NCBI GenBank assembly: GCA_902729315.2
Contig: LR746280.1
Coordinates: forward strand, 3,641,001 to 3,705,000
DNA length: 64,000 bases
Direction of reading: 5' to 3'
Source: Spirodela intermedia
Lineage: Eukaryota > Streptophyta > Magnoliopsida > Alismatales > Araceae
In this document: positions 1-11,600 of the stretch, piece by piece
Layout of the letters: every line of letters begins with the position of its first letter
Numbering within the stretch: position 1 is the first letter of the stretch
Notes under the pieces: generated by a model
What the model was told of the DNA's origin: nothing
Databases searched by the model: none
The model's input: the letters and a program-made list of their open reading frames with translations, nothing else
Program-made: the position numbers and the translations under genes

Positions 1-607
1 GTTTTGATGTGCTTAATCCTAGAGTAAATAATTAGACTTTGAGTTAGATTAATGGCACTAGTACCTTCACAATATAATGAGAGAATTGAAAATTCTATTA
101 TTAGTATTAAGATGAGATTCTTTATTTTGACTAATAACTAGCACAAATAAAAATAATAAATAATATATCAGCCATGCTAGCTATTAAATATAGTAATGAT
201 CTGATCACATTCTTCTATATATTTTTTGGTCTACTTTCTTTCCTTGTTCATTAGAGTCCAATTTTTGGAGTTCTTTTGAACTTTAGATCTTACATCTCAA
301 ATTTTTCTAGTTCTCAAGTGTATTGAAAATTTTGAGATATAAAAAATTCATTCTCCAACTATTTGGTGTATAATCCAAAAAAGAACTTTCCTCATTCTCC
401 TCATTTTGAATTTACTTTTCATCAATACTGAATAATTATTGTATAATAATTCATCACTTACACTAAATAAAATGTTTTTGACATATATTTAAAAACTCAA
501 CATATAAATTTCCTTTCTCCTAATGAATACCATAGTGTCTATGTTTCCTATTTGAAAATTACTTTCTAATAAAAATGAATTCAATTTCACATACTAAGTA
601 TGGGGGG
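1..607 (-). mobile_element. Ty1/copia pol 3' remnant (RT end and RNase H)
   Basis: Read on the minus strand, this stretch is the decayed end of a copia polyprotein. The reverse transcriptase tail shows EQGKKVDQKIYRRM, close to the usual copia GKxVDQKxYRGMIGSL block, followed further on by KESHLNT. Near the window edge the RNase H block EGTSAINLTQ is visible, followed by an SRIKHI stretch that matches the usual SRTKHI. Several stops and frame changes make it a dead fragment. It is probably the downstream half of the element seen at 2238-3783, the two being separated by a solo LTR and by loss of most of integrase and reverse transcriptase. Confidence 0.7.
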
Positions 608-2237
608 TGACGTGACTCAGTCATTGTATATTAAATCACACAAATCTAAAATTTATAAAACTAGAAAATACGAATTTTTAGATATTTAGAAGTATTTCTA
701 AATAAATATATTAATTATAATTCAATAAAACTTTCAAAAAATGGCGGTAATTTTCCAAGTTGATCATAGGGATGTAATATAATATCTAGTAATTATTTAG
801 AATTTTTCTCAATAAATATGATTTTCTATAAATTTTATACTAAGAAATAAAAAGAAAATATATTTAAAATTCATGAAAAGGGGAAATAAGCATGTGGATG
901 TCGAGATGATGTCAGCGCTCGACAAATGCAAATTAGGCAAAAATAGAGTTCAATTTGGTGATTCTTATATAAGCAATTACAGACGATTTAATTGATCTAA
1001 TTAAGATCTGTAAAAGCCAGAAGAATCGTAATAGAACAAAGTATATTTTGGTGAATTAAAATCACAAAAATTATCACTGAATGAAGCTTAAAATAAGTTG
1101 AAAGAAGAAAAACAAAGTTTTAGTATCGCGACAACGATGCGTTGATGATGCATCGGAATCTTGAGCATTTGAGAGGATCGTTGTGCAATATCCATGGCCT
1201 CAAAGGCTTTCTTTGGACAAAGACGACATGGGCAATCTCTAGATCTCCTTATGAAGTCTAGAGGTTAATGAAATGGGTCATCGAATCATCTCCGGTGGCT
1301 ATCACCTGATGGAGCAGAAAAATGATGACTTTGTGGCTTTCCAGTGGCTATCACCCGATGGAAAGTAGCTAAATAGAGGTGGGGCATGTGTCAAGGAGCT
1401 TCATCCTCAAGTTCGTGCAACAAGAAGAGGCTCTTCATCACATCTGGTATGCTCTCAGGAGGTGACGACTCATCTCTCGGTAGATCGTCCTCTTCCTGGC
1501 GACAGCTTGTTTGTCGATCAATTTGAGATGATTTACTCAATGGATTCGTGATCCTTTTATTGTGAATCGTTCAGCAATTTTAGTAGCAATGCTCTGCAAA
1601 TCACATTGACGAGATTTTTACCGATTATCCAATGATTTTTGTTGCTTAATCCTTCGTCGATGATCTGCAAGAAAGTTGCGATAGTTAGATAAAAATATAT
1701 GACTTTTGACTCTAGGAGGATTCAAACCCATGCCAATTGTCCCCCGCCTCTTTTGAAGAAGGTGACAAGTTTAGTCCCACATCAGTTGTGTGCCAAATTT
1801 TTGGGCAAATATATAGTAATGTTACATTTTTAAGCAAAGTCCCTTCCTCGCGTGTGTACGACCACTCCTTACCCCACAGCCGACTGGCCACCAGTGACGT
1901 GGAAGGGGAGTGGTGCACATGTGCCCCTATCGGTTCAAGCTGCTCAAGCCCTTGCTTGTGGCTACTCCCCAACTACGCTTTCGACCTGCTTGCATGCCCG
2001 GCTAGCCAACGGGTCCCCCCAGTTTGTAAGATTTTTATTTTTATTTCTTGTTCTTCATTTATCTCAAAAGAAAGACTATAAAAATCATATAAAATCACAT
2101 AATTACCCAAAAATTTATGTTAATCAACTGAAAACCACTTTTCACACTTTAACACAAATATAAGTCTATTTATCATGAGTTAAGGCTAAAACTATATTAT
2201 TTACTAATTATTAACTCATAATAATGAAGACTTATCA
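608..2237 (-). mobile_element. Solo LTR, Athila/Tat-like family (copy 1)
   Basis: About 1.63 kb, homologous end to end with the LTRs of the full element at 3784-10761 but in reverse orientation. On the minus strand it starts TGATAAGTC and ends GTCACGTCA, the TG...CA form of an LTR. Flanking bases are GGGGG on the left and TGGGG on the right, so a 5-bp target duplication is only approximate. There is no second LTR or primer-binding site next to it. The host sequence on both sides is decayed copia. Confidence 0.8.
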
Positions 2238-3783
2238 TGGGGCTTGTTCCAATTTGTATAGGGCTTTTCTAAATATGAAATATGATCTAGAAAATCTTAC
2301 TTTTAAAAATATATATTAAAAAATGATTAATGATCCACTCATAAGAGAATCCTTTCTCATATCAGGCACTAATCTATTTTTAGCATCTAATTTGATTAGA
2401 TCAAGTAACCATTCAAATTAAGAACATAAGCTCATTACTTTTTATTTTCCTATAATTGGAGTGATAAAACTCATATATGCTAAAGATTTATTTCATCTTC
2501 ATCCTTCTCGATCATGACATAGCCATTGGTTTTAGTTAACCTCTTGATATCAAGAACATACAATTTCCAATGGAAGTAACTTTGCTATTATTATCATTTA
2601 ATATCAGACATTTATCCTTCCTAATTCTAACTTTCTTGTTGTTGTCATTGAGTTGACTAATACTAATCAAACTATACTTTAATTCATCAACAAGTGGGAC
2701 ATCTTTAACAACATATTTATCATCCAAAGAAATATCCTATAGATGTTTTTCCTTTCTTCATCCTCAAATATAACTTTCTCTCAATCCATAGAATTAAATG
2801 TGGAGAGTCAACTTTGATCACTAATCATGTGACCTGAACACATGTTATCCAAGTACTACTTTGAGGCGGTCCACTATGATCCCCCAGAAAAACATAATTA
2901 AATTATCAGTTCGAGAACCCACATGGATTTATCTACACTACCATTGGGTACCCAAATATATTGTGTTTTTGAGTTTTACTCTATTTCTACATAAGAATCT
3001 AATTTCATTGCTCATATCACTTATTGGTGATCTCGGATTACATCCTAATCCTCTCATTATAAGAGATATTTTTTGGCTTCCTGATAACATATCTATTGCT
3101 CTTTGACTGCCATATAACTTTTCATAGTATAACCTTAAGTCAAATAATTTTTTTTCTAATTTTTAGTCCTTTTTAGTGAACTATTTAACTTTTGTACTCA
3201 AGTTCTCATTCGTCTTTTTGACTTCATAATTTTTAAGACTCAATTTAGAGATCATACTTTCATGGTTTGATTAGATCATTTTTTTGTGAATCTTCAGTTC
3301 CTAATTTCATCATCTATTTCTAGTTTTTCTATTGTCACAAAAAATGTATTTTGTCTCTTTTTTTGGCAATGGGTATTATTGACCTAGATGATGCATCCTC
3401 TAGTTCATTTTATAAATTATTGACTATTTCTATGAGGTATTAATTCTCTTTCTCTAAGGTTTTAGTTAGAGTGGTGTTGTCCTTAATTTTTTTCTAGAAA
3501 GCTATTTGACTCTAAGTCTATGGTTTTCTTTCTATGACTTCAAATGAAGTCTAATGGTTTTGTATGCATTCATCAATTCATCTAGATCATCTTATAACTA
3601 ACTATATGAGGGAGACTAGTTAAGATCGTGCACCTTTGATGATCTACCCATTCAATAGAGAACATTCTTCTCTCCAACTTCTTCATTAGTGTTGCAATTA
3701 TTGTTGCTCCATGTGACCATCATTGCCCTTCATCTTTGACTTGAGTTCTTCCTCTTTAGTAATAGGCAGTCGACTTTGAAGTG
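2238..3783 (-). mobile_element. Ty1/copia gag-pol middle part, decayed
   Basis: On the minus strand the sequence runs, in order, through the second half of a CCHC zinc knuckle (HFKVDC near 3750-3783), a Lys/Glu-rich spacer, a protease-type block (YYLDNMCSGHM near 2835-2865, standing for the usual WYLDSGCSRHM), and a GAG-pre-integrase domain (VKDVPLVDELKYSLISISQL, near 2640-2710). Stops are scattered throughout. The missing first half of the zinc knuckle lies on the other side of the 7 kb element, at 10767 onward, so this is one copia copy interrupted by a later insertion. Confidence 0.8.
3779..3783. repeat. Target site duplication AAGTG (left)
   Basis: The 5 bp AAGTG directly before the left LTR are repeated directly after the right LTR at 10762-10766. 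Five bp is the usual length for LTR retrotransposons. Confidence 0.9.
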
Positions 3784-5418
3784 TGATAAATCTTTATTAT
3801 CATGAGTTAATAATTAGTAAATAATATAATTTTAGTTTTAACTCATGATAAATAGACTTATATTTATGTTAAAGTGTGAAAAGTGATTTTTAGTTGATTA
3901 ACATAAATTTTTAGGTAATTATGTGATTTTATATGAATTTATATAATTTTTATAATCTTACTTTTGAGATAAATAAATAAAAAGAAATAAAAATAAAAAT
4001 ATAGTAAAATAGGAGGGGATTCGTTGGCATAGTCAGACCTGCAAGTGGGTCGGAAGTGCAATCAGGGAGGAGTTGCGAGCAAGGGCTTGAGCAGCTAGGA
4101 CTAATAGGGGCACATGTGTGTCACTCCCCTTCTACATCACTAGTGGTTAGCCAGCTGTGGGGTAAGGAGTGATCATATACACACGAGAAAGAGACTTGAT
4201 CGAAAATGTAATATTACTATATATTCACCAGAAACTTTGGTGCACAATTGATGCGGGACTAAACCCGCGTCACACCTTAGAAAAGGTGGGCAACCAACAC
4301 GGGTTCAAATTCTCTTAGAGCCAAGACTCATATTTTTTATCTGATTATCCCCTCTTTCCTATAAATTGCTGGTGAAGGATTAAGTAACTAAAATCACTAG
4401 ATCATCAATAAAAATCTTGTCAACGTAATTCACTAAGAATTGTTATTAAAATTACTGAACGATTTACGATAAAAGGATCACAAATCTATCGAGTAAGGCA
4501 TCTCCAATTGATTGACAAACAAACTGTCGTGGGAAAGAGGACGATCCACTAGGAGACGAGATGCCACCTCCTAAGAGTATACTAAATGCGATGAAGAGCC
4601 TCCTCTTGCTACACGGACCTGAGGATGAAGCTCTTTGACACGTGTCTCACTTTCATCTAGCTTCTCTCCGTCGAGTGATAGCCGTTGGAGAGCCACAAAG
4701 TCATTATTTTTTTGCTCCGCCGGGTGACAACCGCCAGAGACGATTCAACGACCCATTTCATTGATCTCTAGACTTCGCAAAGAGATTTAGAGATTGCCCA
4801 CGTCATCTTTGTTCAAGGAGAGCCTTCGAGGCCGTGGACACTGCACGACGATCTTCCTAAACGCTCAGGATTCTAGTGCATTGTCAACGCATTGTTGTTG
4901 TGATGCCAAAACTCTATTTCCTACTTTCAACCTACTTTCCACTTCATTTAGTGATAATATGTGTGAATTAAATTATCAAGATATACTTCATTCAATTATG
5001 ATTATTTCAGCTTTTACATATTTTAATTTCACCAATTAAATCATCTATAATCACTTATGTAAGAATCGTCAGGCAGAACTCTATTTTCGTTCGATTCACA
5101 TTCACCAGGAGCTGATGTCATCTTGACATTCGCAATCTTATTTCTCTTTTTTGTGAATTTTAAATATATTTTCTTTTTATTTCTTAGTATAAAATTAATA
5201 TAAAATAGTATTCTTTGAGAACAATTATGAATAATCATCAAATATTATATTACATCCTTATGATTGACTTAGAAAATTATCACTATTTTTGAAAGTTTTA
5301 TTGAATTATACTTGATATATATGTTTAGAAATACTTCTAAATATCTGAAAATTTGTATTTTATAGTTTTATAAATTTTAAATTTACATGATTTACTATAC
5401 AACGACTAAGTCACGTTA
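3784..5418 (+). repeat. 5' LTR of the full element
   Basis: This 1635-bp direct repeat pairs with 9116-10761. It starts TGATAAATC and ends GTCACGTTA. The outer thirds are AT-rich and the middle (about 4010-4340 and 4490-4870) is GC-richer. A 13-bp inverted repeat (TATCATGAGTTAA and its complement) lies just inside the left end. Confidence 0.88.
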
Positions 5419-5423
5419 AATTT

Positions 5424-5441
5424 TGATGCCGTTGTCAGAGA
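5424..5441 (+). promoter_or_regulatory. Primer-binding site (tRNA-Asp type)
   Basis: TGATGCCGTTGTCAGAGA matches 13 of 18 positions of the plant tRNA-Asp site TGGCGCCGTTGCCGGGGA used by Athila/Tat elements. It lies 5 bp after the LTR. All five mismatches are transitions of the C-to-T or G-to-A kind expected from decay of methylated cytosines. Confidence 0.75.
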
Positions 5442-5637
5442 TGTATTATATAATATTTAATATTTTTCTATTTTTCTCTTAGAGTACACAAAGAAAATAA
5501 ATTAACTCTTATTTTATTTTCTTCTTGCTAAAATTTTTTTTAAAAAAAAGGGAATGAAGAGAATCAAGACAAAGACTGGAGCGTATTCAAGGAGGGTAAC
5601 AATTACTAAACTTTTTCCTTGAATTTATTGATTTTTT

Positions 5638-7022
5638 ATGCATAGTAGAAGATCTTTGCATCTACGGTTAGAAAATCCTTACATTATTTCATTCAAAACT
5701 AAAAATTCGATAGAAAACTTAATTTTGATGGATCTTGAAGATAGTATAGGTCAAATTGAGAACAATCCTATGATCATGAAAAATTATTATATCTCTAATT
5801 CATTTCAAAGAGCATCTAATATTAGAGTTCCATTAGTACCCGGTGTTAAATTCGAAATAAAGCTAAAAAAATTTCAAATGCTCCCTAATTAGATTAGTTT
5901 AATAAATGAGGTTAATCAGATTAACTAAAGATTAAAAAAACTTGATTTACTTATTGAGAATATTAGAAAGCCTCCTAACCTTCAATTGAATCCATATAGT
6001 ACTTATCTTATGTATGGTGAAAATGATCATTTCGAATTTCAATATCATCCTAGGTAAGAATAAGTGCAAGTACCCCATGATTTTAGTAAAAATAGGGAAT
6101 ATTTTTCTAATTCTTAGAATTCTAATTGGGGGAATAATTTTTTGTAAAGAAACACAAATAATATTCAAAATCTAGAAACACTTAGATCCAATTCAAATTT
6201 TAAATTTCGTCTAAAATAAGAACATGGATTTCAGAAAAATCAGTCCTCTCAAATTCAACCTCATGCTATGAAAATGATATAGCAAATGAGCCAAATGATG
6301 CAAGAAATTATAAATCAAATGATGTTGCACCAAAAACAAATTATAGAGGCTTTTGAGAATAAGAGAGAGGACGGACAACCACCTAGTCAGCCCATAGAAA
6401 ATTCAGAAAGCTGTCCAATAGTAGGATTTCAACAAGGAGAGTTTAACTAGATAAATTCAGAAAAAAACCCACGAAATAAAAATATTAGGATAGTGAATAC
6501 ATTAAGTGAGAATATTTTACCTGATCCTTATTTCCGATTATTAGAAGAAATCGATGAGCTATTAGAAGTAAATGAGAATATTAAAGTTGAAAATATAATA
6601 GTAGAAATTTTGAATAAAATCATTTATTACTCACAATTGATGAATAAATATAGTGAGGATGATGAGGAGAAAGAACCCTTAGATGAAGAAACAGTAACTG
6701 ATCATAGAAGAATCATTCAAATTTTAGTAGAAGGGAGTAAGGATAGAAATGAAGAAAAACATATTTCAAGTGAGAAAAAATCAATTGATTTGGGAGATGT
6801 AGGAGATGAAATTAATAAATCTATCATAATTTTGCAGCCATGGATGTTGATAGTGAGGATGATGATGTATATCATATACCAAAATTAAAAGATAGCTCTT
6901 GGGAAGATGAAGAATTTGATGAGTTGAGAAATGAAAAGTTAGAAAAAGAGTTGATTCAACTAATAGGAGAAATGAAAATAATGGATATGAATATAAAAAT
7001 AATTTTGGAAGAGAAAATTTAA
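5638..7022 (+). pseudogene. gag remnant of the LTR element
   Basis: Three broken frames run through here. The first (5638-5892) ends with VKFEIKLKKFQMLPN, like the FELKPxxIQMLP block of Athila/Tat gag. After stops, 6290-6450 gives a gag C-terminal stretch rich in Gln and Met (QMSQMMQEIINQMML), followed by a GQPPSQP linker. Then 6493-6888 and 6840-7022 encode acidic Glu/Asp-rich segments with no motif I recognise. The core of gag between 5.9 and 6.3 kb looks deleted or scrambled. No functional protein is expected. Confidence 0.6.
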
Positions 7023-7814
7023 ATTTTACTAAATTCATTAGATCTAAGATTAAAGAAGACAATCCTTCCATCCTTCAAAACCCACAGCCCATTAGAATTA
7101 CTTTTAAGCTTGAAATGTTTCAATCCTCGCAAATTAAATAAAGATGTCTGGAAGATAAAATGGAGTAGAAGAAGATTATGCAAATAAAAGACATTAAAAA
7201 ATGGGTCAATGGAAGAACTAGAGATATCAATTTAGATAAAAAAGTTCTAGATTGGGTAAGAGCTAATTTGAAAATTATATGGCTTGATCATATTTTATGA
7301 TCTACTAATAGAAAGTATTTATTAATGAATGAGAGCCTTACAAAATAAGATAGAAATGAGAAAATATTCTTTTCAAAATAGAAATATTCTTTTTAATGTC
7401 AAGGTATATATATGAAGTATATGAATTTATGTTAAATCTGAAAAAGAATATCATGAAACTTACCTTAAGATACAGATATATTTTGATGGTCATAGATCAT
7501 CTTATATGATCTAAGAGCTGTCCAATTGAAGACATTAAATTCAATGCTGCATGGAATGCAACCCATGGTTTTTATTTCATTCTATTTAATTTTTTAAGCT
7601 CTATTTTTCTTAGAATTTCACAATACTTGTTTTTGTATTTATTTTTTCAAAAAAGTGTAGGAGGAGGAGTATAAGATGAAGTAGAAAATTAAAAATAAGA
7701 TTGAGGTGATGTCTTTCTGAGCTTTATCATTGTGACAACATTTTTAATGCTTAACTTTGCATATATGTATGCTTCACTTGAAAATTATATTTTCTGTATA
7801 TTCTGTTTCGATTT
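7023..7814 (+). other. Internal non-coding part of the LTR element
   Basis: AT-rich sequence without a supportable reading frame. No reverse transcriptase or integrase motif was seen in any frame, although this is where pol would be expected. Confidence 0.5.
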
Positions 7815-7857
7815 TTCTGTGTCATTGAGGACAATGTCATTTTTAAGTTGGGGGGTG
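7815..7857 (+). promoter_or_regulatory. Internal GAGGACAATG block and polypurine tract
   Basis: GAGGACAATG is followed after a short spacer by AAGTTGGGGGGTG (7845-7857), the same 13 bp that precede the 3' LTR at 9103-9115. In Athila/Tat elements a block of this kind usually follows the pol end. Here it marks where the missing pol would have stopped. Confidence 0.55.
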
Positions 7858-8504
7858 AAGTATTTATTATTAATTTATACTATAGGACGATTAAGAACAT
7901 ATGTTTGTATTTTATTTTTATTTTTTCATGCTCACTTAGAACAAAAACTAAAAAAATAAAAATAAAATAAAATTTAAAAAAACTACAACATCTATTTTCT
8001 AGTTTTTTGTCAGGAACAATAGACTATAAAAAATAGCAAATAAAAAAACAGCCCAAAATTTAAAATTATAGAGACCCTTTTCTCACATTTCAATCCCCTA
8101 GACATATATTACTGAAATTCGAAACTACAAATATAAAGAGAATAGTTTTGATTTATTTTTGACAAATTTATTATTCCTAAAAATAGAACAAAAAATAGAA
8201 AACAAAACTATCAGAACTATCTAATTTACAAATTGTTTACTTCATATTTTATGCATGAAAAATTAAATCAGTTAGATTGATTTATACCAAAAGATACTAG
8301 AAAGATTATTATTGAGTCAAAAGAATGATCTAGTAGCATGCAATATTGGAATACCGTTTGGATACATGACAGATAACATGAATTTAATTTTAGAGATTTT
8401 CACTTCATGATCTTGATGGATAGTATTTACTTGATGTGAAAATTTATTTGATCATTTGAGTTTAATGGAGATTTTTGCTCCCTGATCTATAGGACTTGTG
8501 AAGA

Positions 8505-8735
8505 GAAATCACTTATTTCAAAAAAAAAAAGAGAGAGAGCAATGTGAAAAATCTAGAAATGAAAAGTACACATAGAGGGTGTGAGACATCATTCTCATTG
8601 TCGAAAATCGTGCATAGAAAAATACTTGTTGCAAAATAAGTGGATAAAATGAAATCCTTGAAAATGAATAATACACAGAGGTTGTGAGATATCATTCTTA
8701 TTGTCGAAATTGTCTACAAAAAAAGTTACTTATCT
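8505..8735 (+). repeat. Diverged tandem duplication, period about 103 bp
   Basis: The phrase GAGACATCATTCTCATTG at 8583 recurs as GAGATATCATTCTTATTG at 8686, with similar flanks (ATACACAGAGG type upstream, TTGTCGAAA downstream). It lies in the 3' untranslated part of the element, where tandem repeats are common in this lineage. Confidence 0.55.
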
Positions 8736-9102
8736 ACTATATATATATATAAAGAAGAAAGAAATATAGTACAAACTTCAAAAATCAAGCCATGGAAAAA
8801 AGAAAATATAAGATCAACATTATTCTTCGATGAGTATTGATAATTAGAATATCTTGTAAATATATTTATGAGTGAAGAAGTGATAAAAATGTGAATAGAA
8901 GAAGTAAAATTTAGATTGTTATTCCAAAAGTGCTTAAACATTTAAGTGTTTGACATCATTCTTAAATACTTCATATAAAAATCTAAAGTGTCTAAAGGTA
9001 CATCATTTTTAATTGTATTTTTTTTATACATTGAAATATGATGTTTGAGATTTGTAAATTTTTATTTTCATAATTCTATTGCTAAGGGACTAGTAATGAT
9101 TT

Positions 9103-9115
9103 AAGTTGGGGGGTG
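9103..9115 (+). promoter_or_regulatory. Polypurine tract before 3' LTR
   Basis: AAGTTGGGGGGTG sits directly against the start of the 3' LTR (9116), the normal position for plus-strand priming. Confidence 0.8.
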
Positions 9116-10761
9116 TGATAAGTCTTTATTATCATGAGTTAATAATTAGTAAATACTATACTTTTAGTCTTAACTCATGATAAATAGATTTATATTTGTG
9201 TTAAAGTGTGAAAAGTAGTTTTTAGTTGATTAATGTAAATTTTTAAGTAATTATGTGATTTTATACGAATTTATATGATTTTGATAGTCTTACTTTTGAG
9301 ATAAATGAATAAAAAGAAATAGAAATAAAAATAGAGCAAAATGGGGGGACCCGCAGACTAGTCGAGCCCATAAGCGGGTCGGAAGTGTAGTCGGGGAGGA
9401 GTCGCAAGCAAGGGCTCAAGTGGCTAGGACTAATAGAGGCACGTGTGCGCCACTCCTCTTCCACGTCACCGATGGCTAGCTAGCTATGGGGTAAGGAGTA
9501 GTTGTACATGTGTGAGAAAGGGACTTGATCGGAAATGTAATATTACTATATATTTGTCAAAAACTTTAGTGCACAATCGATGTGGGACTAAACCCACATC
9601 ACACCTTCCCCAAAAAGGGTGGACAACCGGCATGGGTTTGAATCCTCCTAGAGCCAAAACTCATATTCTTTATTTGATTATCACAAATTTCTTATAGATC
9701 ACCAATGAAGGATTAAGCAACTAGAATCATTGAATCATCGGCAAAAATCTCGTCAACGTGATTTACGCAGCATTGTTACTAAAATTGTTGAATGATTTGT
9801 GATAAAAGGATCATAAATCTATCGAGTAAGGCATCTTTAATTGATCGACGAACAAGCCGTCACTAGGAAGAGGACAATCTGTCAGGAGATGAGTCATCAC
9901 CTCTTGAGAATATATCGGATGTAATGAAGAGCCTCCTCTTATTGTGCGGACTTGAGGGTGAAGCTCCTTGACACGTACCCCACCTTTATCTAGCTCCTCT
10001 TTGTCGGGTGACAATTGTTGGAGAGTTGTAAAGTCGTCATTTTTCTACTTTGCTAAGTGACAACAGCTGGAGATGATTCAACAACTCATTTCATTGATCT
10101 CTAAAATTTACAAGGAGATCTAGAAATTGTCCACGTTGTCTTTGTCTAAAAAAAGCCTTCGAGGCCTTAGACATTGTACAACGATCCTCCTAAACGCTCA
10201 AGATTCTGGTACATCGTCGACGCATTGCCAACGCATCACCACCGCGACGCCAAAACTCAGTTTTCCTACTTTCAACCTACTTTTCACTTTATTTAGTGAT
10301 AATTTGTGTGATTTAAATTTATCAAGATATACTTCATTCATTTACACTTCTTCTGGCTTTTATAGATCTTAATTTGATTAATTAAATCATCTTTAATCGC
10401 TTACATAAAAATCACCAGGCAAAACTCTATTTCTGTCTGATTTACATTTGCCAGAAGTTGACGTCATTCTAACGTCCACACCCTTATTTCTCTTTTTCGT
10501 GAATTTTAAATATATTTCCTTTTATTTCCTAGTATAAAATTTATAGAAAATAGTATTCTTTGAGGAAAATTTTGAATAATTACCAGATATTATATTACAT
10601 CCCTGTGATCGACTTGAAAAATTACTACTATTTTTAAAAGTTTTATTAAATTATACTTGCTATTTTTTTAGAAATACTTCTAAATATCTGAAACTTTATA
10701 TTTTCTAGTTTTATAAATTTTAAATTTATATGATTTACTATACAATGACTAAGTCAAGTCA
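9116..10761 (+). repeat. 3' LTR of the full element
   Basis: This 1646-bp partner of 3784-5418 starts TGATAAGTC and ends AAGTCAAGTCA. It is followed by the right AAGTG target duplication at 10762-10766. Confidence 0.88.
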
Positions 10762-10766
10762 AAGTG
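10762..10766. repeat. Target site duplication AAGTG (right)
   Basis: A perfect match to 3779-3783, directly after the 3' LTR. Confidence 0.9.
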
Positions 10767-11600
10767 TCATGATTTTTTATATTTAAAGTGAAGACTCTTA
10801 GAACCTTCAAGAATTTCATTTATATCTTCTTCACAAGTGGAATTTCTCTCTCTTCCATAACTTGATCAATGTCTAGATTTAGAATAATTTATTCATCTTC
10901 ATCAGACATCTCTATAGTTTTTAGGATGATCTCTAAGGCTCTTTTTCCTGAAATGGCCCAATTATTACTACATAAATTTCATGGTTAGTAGTGAACTAAC
11001 AATTTCATCTAAATAGATATTATTAAAATTCTTAGATTCAATAATTGTTGTCTTTTTGGCCATCTAGTCAATGGATAATACTCTAATTTAGGATGATTTC
11101 ATGTCATGACATTAATTATTTCATCAAACCTTTTGACGAGATCACTAATTTATTCTCCTTTCATATGAAATGATTCATACTTGCTTATCAAGATGTTGAT
11201 CTTGGTATCCGTCACGTGAGACATTCTTTATAAGTTAGTCTAGCTTACCCTAGATTTACTTTATTGTCTCAGAACTAGACACATGATCAAATTCAAAATG
11301 AGTTAAATATTCATGACTCTAACATCTAGTGTTGATGTTTGTTCCTCTAAATCACATGAATTCAACATTAGCTTTGAAACTTGTAGTAATTCATAGATTA
11401 TATTTGAAGCTTTGGTCTAGAGATACATGACTCTTTAATACTTATTTTTACTTCTAAATGAGTTAAGGTAAGGTTATGTGCTTTGTTGTTTTCATCTAGG
11501 ACATATGCTGTTACCATCTAGGACATGCTGAAGACACCACCATTTATGTGAGAGCTTCATGTGATACTTCATTTCAGCCATTATATGTCTTGAGTTGGAT
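10767..11600 (-). mobile_element. Ty1/copia gag N-terminal part, decayed
   Basis: On the minus strand the copia gag is readable through stops: EFDHVSSSETIK, then VTDTKINILISKYESFHMKG, then ISDLVKRFDEIINVM, matching the usual gag order (SxETAKExWD, KxxxLxxQYExFxM, ExIxxMFxRFTxIINxL). It ends at 10767 with FKYKKS, the first half of the zinc knuckle. The second half is at 3783 on the other side of the inserted element. The start of gag, beyond about 11.4 kb, is not clear. Confidence 0.75.

Larger units (their letters stand above)
3784..10761 (+). mobile_element. LTR retrotransposon, Athila/Tat-like, gag only (non-autonomous)
   Basis: A 6978-bp element with two LTRs (3784-5418 and 9116-10761), a perfect AAGTG target duplication, a primer-binding site matching the tRNA-Asp type at 5424-5441, and a polypurine tract at 9103-9115. 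The internal region is only 3.7 kb and shows gag-like protein remnants but no recognisable protease, reverse transcriptase, RNase H or integrase. The tRNA-Asp site, the gag FEIKxxxFQMLP-type block, and the GAGGACAATG...AAGTTGGGGGG tail point to the Athila/Tat branch of Ty3/gypsy. Structure resembles the gag-only TR-GAG class described in plants. The two LTRs differ at many sites, so the insertion is not recent. Confidence 0.85.
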
